64,000 nucleotides of DNA from Microbacterium sp. MYb54 (GTDB lineage Bacteria; Actinomycetota; Actinomycetes; Actinomycetales; Microbacteriaceae), in contig NZ_PCPA01000009.1 of assembly GCF_002979515.1 (NCBI RefSeq), positions 1 through 64,000 on the forward strand, in the 5' to 3' direction. Position 1 is the stretch's first letter; every line of letters starts with the position of its first letter. A program made the position numbers and the translations under genes. The notes beneath the pieces were generated by a model that did not search any database, was not told the origin of the DNA, and saw nothing but the letters and a program-made list of their open reading frames with translations. Of the stretch, positions 61,585-64,000 are shown one piece after another.

Positions 61585-62226
61585 TCAGGGCAGGCGGTTG
61601 GCGATCGCGAGATTCGCGGTGAGCTCCTCGGCGTTCTGCCGCACCACGTAGGCCGGACGGTCGCGCTCCACCCGCCACGACTCGCTGAGCGCTCCGACAT
61701 TCACCGTGTCGAAGCCGGCCTCGTCGTAGAACCGCGTCACGAAGGCGACGGCCTCGGCGTCATCCCCCGCAGTGGCCAGAGCACGACGACCTGCGGTTCC
61801 TGCAGGCTTGCCGTCGCTGGTGATCTCCGACGCGTAGATGTGATTGAACGCCTTCGCGATCTTCGAATCCGGAAGGGCCCGCTGCACCAGCTCCGACGTC
61901 GTGGTCTCCCCCTTGTCGAGGGCATCGATGTGCCCGTCGCGCTCGAAGTAGTAGTTGTTCGTGTCGAGCACGATCTTGCCGGCGAGCTGCTCGGCCGGAA
62001 GGCTGTCGATCGCACGCAACGGCACCGTGACGACGGCGACGTCAGCTGCCGAAGCCGCATCCTCCGCGGTGGCCGCCTTGGCACGCGGCCCGAGCTCCGC
62101 GACCAGGTCGGAGAGCGTCTCCGGCCCCCGCGAGTTGGCGATCACCACGTCGTAGCCGTTCGCCACGGCGACTCGTGCGACCTGGCTGCCGATGTGTCCT
62201 GCACCGATGATTCCGAGAGTTGTCAT
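61585..62226 (-). CDS. NADPH:F420-reductase-like (NAD(P)-binding) oxidoreductase
   Basis: 213 residues. N-terminal Rossmann motif LGIIGAGHIGSQVARVAVANG, then NSRGPETL (NADP 2'-phosphate binding NSR), and DTNNYYFERDG and AFNHIYASEI as in the NpdG/Fno and coenzyme-F420-type group. Whether it uses F420 or another acceptor cannot be read from the sequence. Confidence 0.8.
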   Translation of the reverse strand: MTTLGIIGAGHIGSQVARVAVANGYDVVIANSRGPETLSDLVAELGPRAKAATAEDAASAADVAVVTVPLRAIDSLPAEQLAGKIVLDTNNYYFERDGHIDALDKGETTTSELVQRALPDSKIAKAFNHIYASEITSDGKPAGTAGRRALATAGDDAEAVAFVTRFYDEAGFDTVNVGALSESWRVERDRPAYVVRQNAEELTANLAIANRLP

Positions 62227-62285
62227 GTTCGGCCCAACGTACGGGGCGCACGACTATTCCCGCCGAGTCGTCCGATGACCGACAC

Positions 62286-63227
62286 TCAGAGATCGCGCAG
62301 CAGACTCTCCTCGGTGCGACGGTAGCCGAGCCTTTCGTAGAGCTCCACGGCGCCGGTGTTGAAGCCGAAGACGTGCAGTCCGATCGATTCGGCGCCGAGT
62401 CGACGGGCCTCGCGCTCGGCAGCGTGCATCAGCTCGCGACCGTACCCCTTCCGCCGCTGATCCGCGGCGACCTCGATATCGAGGATGAACGCGTGCGGAC
62501 GCCCATCCCGTTCGCGCATGCCGAACCAGAGGATGCCCACCTCGACCCCGTCGACGGATGCGGTGAACAGCTCCTGCCCCTCGGTGTCGAGCCCGTGCGG
62601 AAGCTCAGCGATCATCTGGCGATGCGACTCCGCGGCCGCGTCTTCCGCGGTGTAGCGCCCCGACTCGACGAGGTCTTGCGCGAACCCCTCCTCCGACGCC
62701 GCGGCGAAACGGGTGAAGCGCTGCGCGGTCATCGGCGACACCTCGACGTGCGGTGCGACCTCGCGCACGGGCAGCGGCTCGATCACCATCTGAATCGACG
62801 CGAGCTCGAATCCGCGCCCATCGACGAACGCCCGGGCGGCCACATCCTGTGGGAAGAGGGAGGCACCCATCCTGGTCGCACCCCCCTCGCGCCCGATCGC
62901 CACGATCCCCGCGAGCAGGTCGTCGTTCTGGGCGTCGGTCAACGGTGCGCCGAGATCGAGGTCGAGGATGAACAGCTTGGGGTCGCTGATGACGAGCCAG
63001 AGCGTTCCGAGCTCTCCCTGCACGTCGTCATCGACGCGGAGGACACGCACCGATGGTGTTGCCAGACCATCGGGCAGCAGGCTCTCGAGGACCTCGTCGG
63101 CGAAGGTGACGGCGTCGGCGCCGATGCGCCTGCGCGATGCCCGGTTGCCGTCGATGATGTGCTCGCGGGCGACCGCACGCCACTCGTCGAAACGGTCGGC
63201 CGGCAGAGGCTTCAGGCGCAGTGACAT
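62286..63227 (-). CDS. GNAT-family N-acetyltransferase (two-domain)
   Basis: 313 residues from ATG 63227. The C-terminal half carries the acetyl-CoA motif DIEVAADQRRKGYGRELMHAAE and a final NTGAVELYERLGYRRTEE; the N-terminal half looks like a degenerate second GNAT domain. Substrate unknown, possibly an antibiotic or protein N-terminus. Longer in-frame starts run through sufU and are rejected. Confidence 0.87.
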   Translation of the reverse strand: MSLRLKPLPADRFDEWRAVAREHIIDGNRASRRRIGADAVTFADEVLESLLPDGLATPSVRVLRVDDDVQGELGTLWLVISDPKLFILDLDLGAPLTDAQNDDLLAGIVAIGREGGATRMGASLFPQDVAARAFVDGRGFELASIQMVIEPLPVREVAPHVEVSPMTAQRFTRFAAASEEGFAQDLVESGRYTAEDAAAESHRQMIAELPHGLDTEGQELFTASVDGVEVGILWFGMRERDGRPHAFILDIEVAADQRRKGYGRELMHAAEREARRLGAESIGLHVFGFNTGAVELYERLGYRRTEESLLRDL

Positions 63228-63243
63228 GCGTCCATCCTGCACC

Positions 63244-63678
63244 TCAGCTGCGGGTGAGCGCGTCTTCTGCGGCGACCCAGGCGAGCATGGCGCACTTGAC
63301 GCGCGCCACGTACTTCGACACCCCGCCGAGGGCCGCGGCATCGCCGAGCAGCTCCTCATCCGGCTCGATCTTGCCGCGGGAGCGCATCGCCTCACGGAAC
63401 GCCGCGATGCGGATCTCGAGGTCGTCGACCGTGAGCCCCTCGGCGAGTTCTGCGAGCAGCGAGGCCGAAGCCTGGGAGATCGCGCACCCGTGCCCCTCCC
63501 ACGCGATCGCCTCGACGCTGCCGTCGGCATCGCGATGCACCTGCAGCGTGATCTCGTCGCCGCAGGTCGGGTTCAGCTGGTGCGACTGCGCCGCGATCTC
63601 ATCGCGCAGCCCATAGCCGTGCGGGGTGCGCGAGTGATCGAGGATCAGCTCCTGGTAAAGGTTCTGCAGGTCGCTCAT
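63244..63678 (-). CDS. sufU: SUF-system scaffold/sulfur-transfer protein SufU
   Basis: 144 residues. Zinc/sulfur ligands typical of SufU: Asp and Cys in LNPTCGDEITL, Cys in GHGCAISQASASLLAE and a C-terminal Cys in RVKCAML. SufU accepts persulfide sulfur from SufS for Fe-S cluster assembly. ATG overlaps the sufS stop (ATGA, 63675-63678). Confidence 0.93.
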   Translation of the reverse strand: MSDLQNLYQELILDHSRTPHGYGLRDEIAAQSHQLNPTCGDEITLQVHRDADGSVEAIAWEGHGCAISQASASLLAELAEGLTVDDLEIRIAAFREAMRSRGKIEPDEELLGDAAALGGVSKYVARVKCAMLAWVAAEDALTRS

Positions 63679-64000
63679 GCGCCCCTCCGGAAGAAGTCGA
63701 TGGCGCCGGCGACGCCATCGATCACGGCGTCCACCTCGGCATCGGTCGTGTACAGGTAGGTGCTCGCCCTCGTAGACGAGGTCACGCCGAGGCGGCGGTG
63801 CAGCGGCTGGGCGCAGTGATGGCCGACGCGCACGGCGATGCCGAGATCGTCGAGGAACTGGCCGACGTCGTGCGAGTGGATGCCCTCGACGTCGAAGGCA
63901 GCGAGGCCCACGCGAGGCAGGTCGATGCCGGCGCCGAGAACACGCACGCCGTCGATCGCGCTCAGCCCGTCGACGAGTCGGCGACCGAAGGCTGCCTCGT
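63675..64000 (-). CDS. sufS: Cysteine desulfurase SufS, C-terminal part (5' end outside window)
   Basis: The frame is open to the window edge. About 108 C-terminal residues remain, including the catalytic Cys in VRVGHHCAQPLHRRLGV and a tail with TRASTYLYTTDAEVD. SufS removes sulfur from cysteine using PLP and hands it to SufU, encoded next. Confidence 0.92.
   Translation of the reverse strand, partial: EAAFGRRLVDGLSAIDGVRVLGAGIDLPRVGLAAFDVEGIHSHDVGQFLDDLGIAVRVGHHCAQPLHRRLGVTSSTRASTYLYTTDAEVDAVIDGVAGAIDFFRRGA

Overview
The window is high-G+C actinobacterial DNA, most like Microbacterium or a close Microbacteriaceae relative. The grounds are a strong G/C third-position bias, many ATGA stop/start overlaps, GTG and TTG starts, a DtxR/DmdR-type iron box, and a CmtR-type metal sensor. 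About fifteen genes appear to start leaderless (-10 TANNNT, 6-7 nt, then ATG/GTG). There are about 60 protein genes and one tRNA. The two ends are cut: a secreted-type protein C-terminus at base 1 and sufS at base 64000. No rRNA, CRISPR array, insertion sequence or prophage was seen.

Layout. 1-11.6 kb is mixed housekeeping and stress: a LysR/hydrolase pair, an Erm rRNA methyltransferase behind a leader that looks like a translational attenuator, a DesK/DesR-like two-component system, a CmtR-like sensor with its CDF metal exporter, an SDR, an arginase-fold enzyme, a CNNM/CorC protein, and a TerC metal exporter under a yybP-ykoY manganese riboswitch. 11.6-20.9 kb holds a secreted phosphatase, a GntR regulator, an ACR3/SBF-type transporter, a HAD hydrolase, a DeoR/MFS pair, a fatty-acid desaturase and an epimerase.

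21.0-28.7 kb is one compact seven-gene unit: a polytopic membrane protein, a Tat-type GMC oxidoreductase, a second GMC (cholesterol-oxidase-like) enzyme with a ferredoxin-like cysteine motif, a membrane-anchored alpha/beta hydrolase, a small beta-rich protein, and two tandemly duplicated proteins of unknown family. I know of no described function for this combination. 28.7-31.6 kb carries small membrane proteins. 31.6-36.7 kb looks like an inserted anti-phage defence locus: a nuclease-NACHT STAND protein and a convergent ApeA-like HEPN protein, next to a 0.8 kb non-coding stretch.

36.8-49.8 kb has a candidate small RNA, MarR, flotillin, HrpB helicase, a TetR-linked ABC exporter, an AAA ATPase, L-serine dehydratase, and a flavoprotein divergent from a LysR gene. 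49.8-57.7 kb is an iron-box-controlled hydroxamate siderophore operon of desferrioxamine type (decarboxylase, N-hydroxylase, acyltransferase, NIS synthetase). It is extended by a penicillin-acylase-type Ntn hydrolase and a second acyltransferase. It is followed by tRNA-Arg(ACG), a second SDR, an HExxH protein with a coiled-coil partner, a FadR-type regulator, an F420/NADP-type oxidoreductase, a GNAT enzyme, and the sufS-sufU end of an Fe-S assembly operon.
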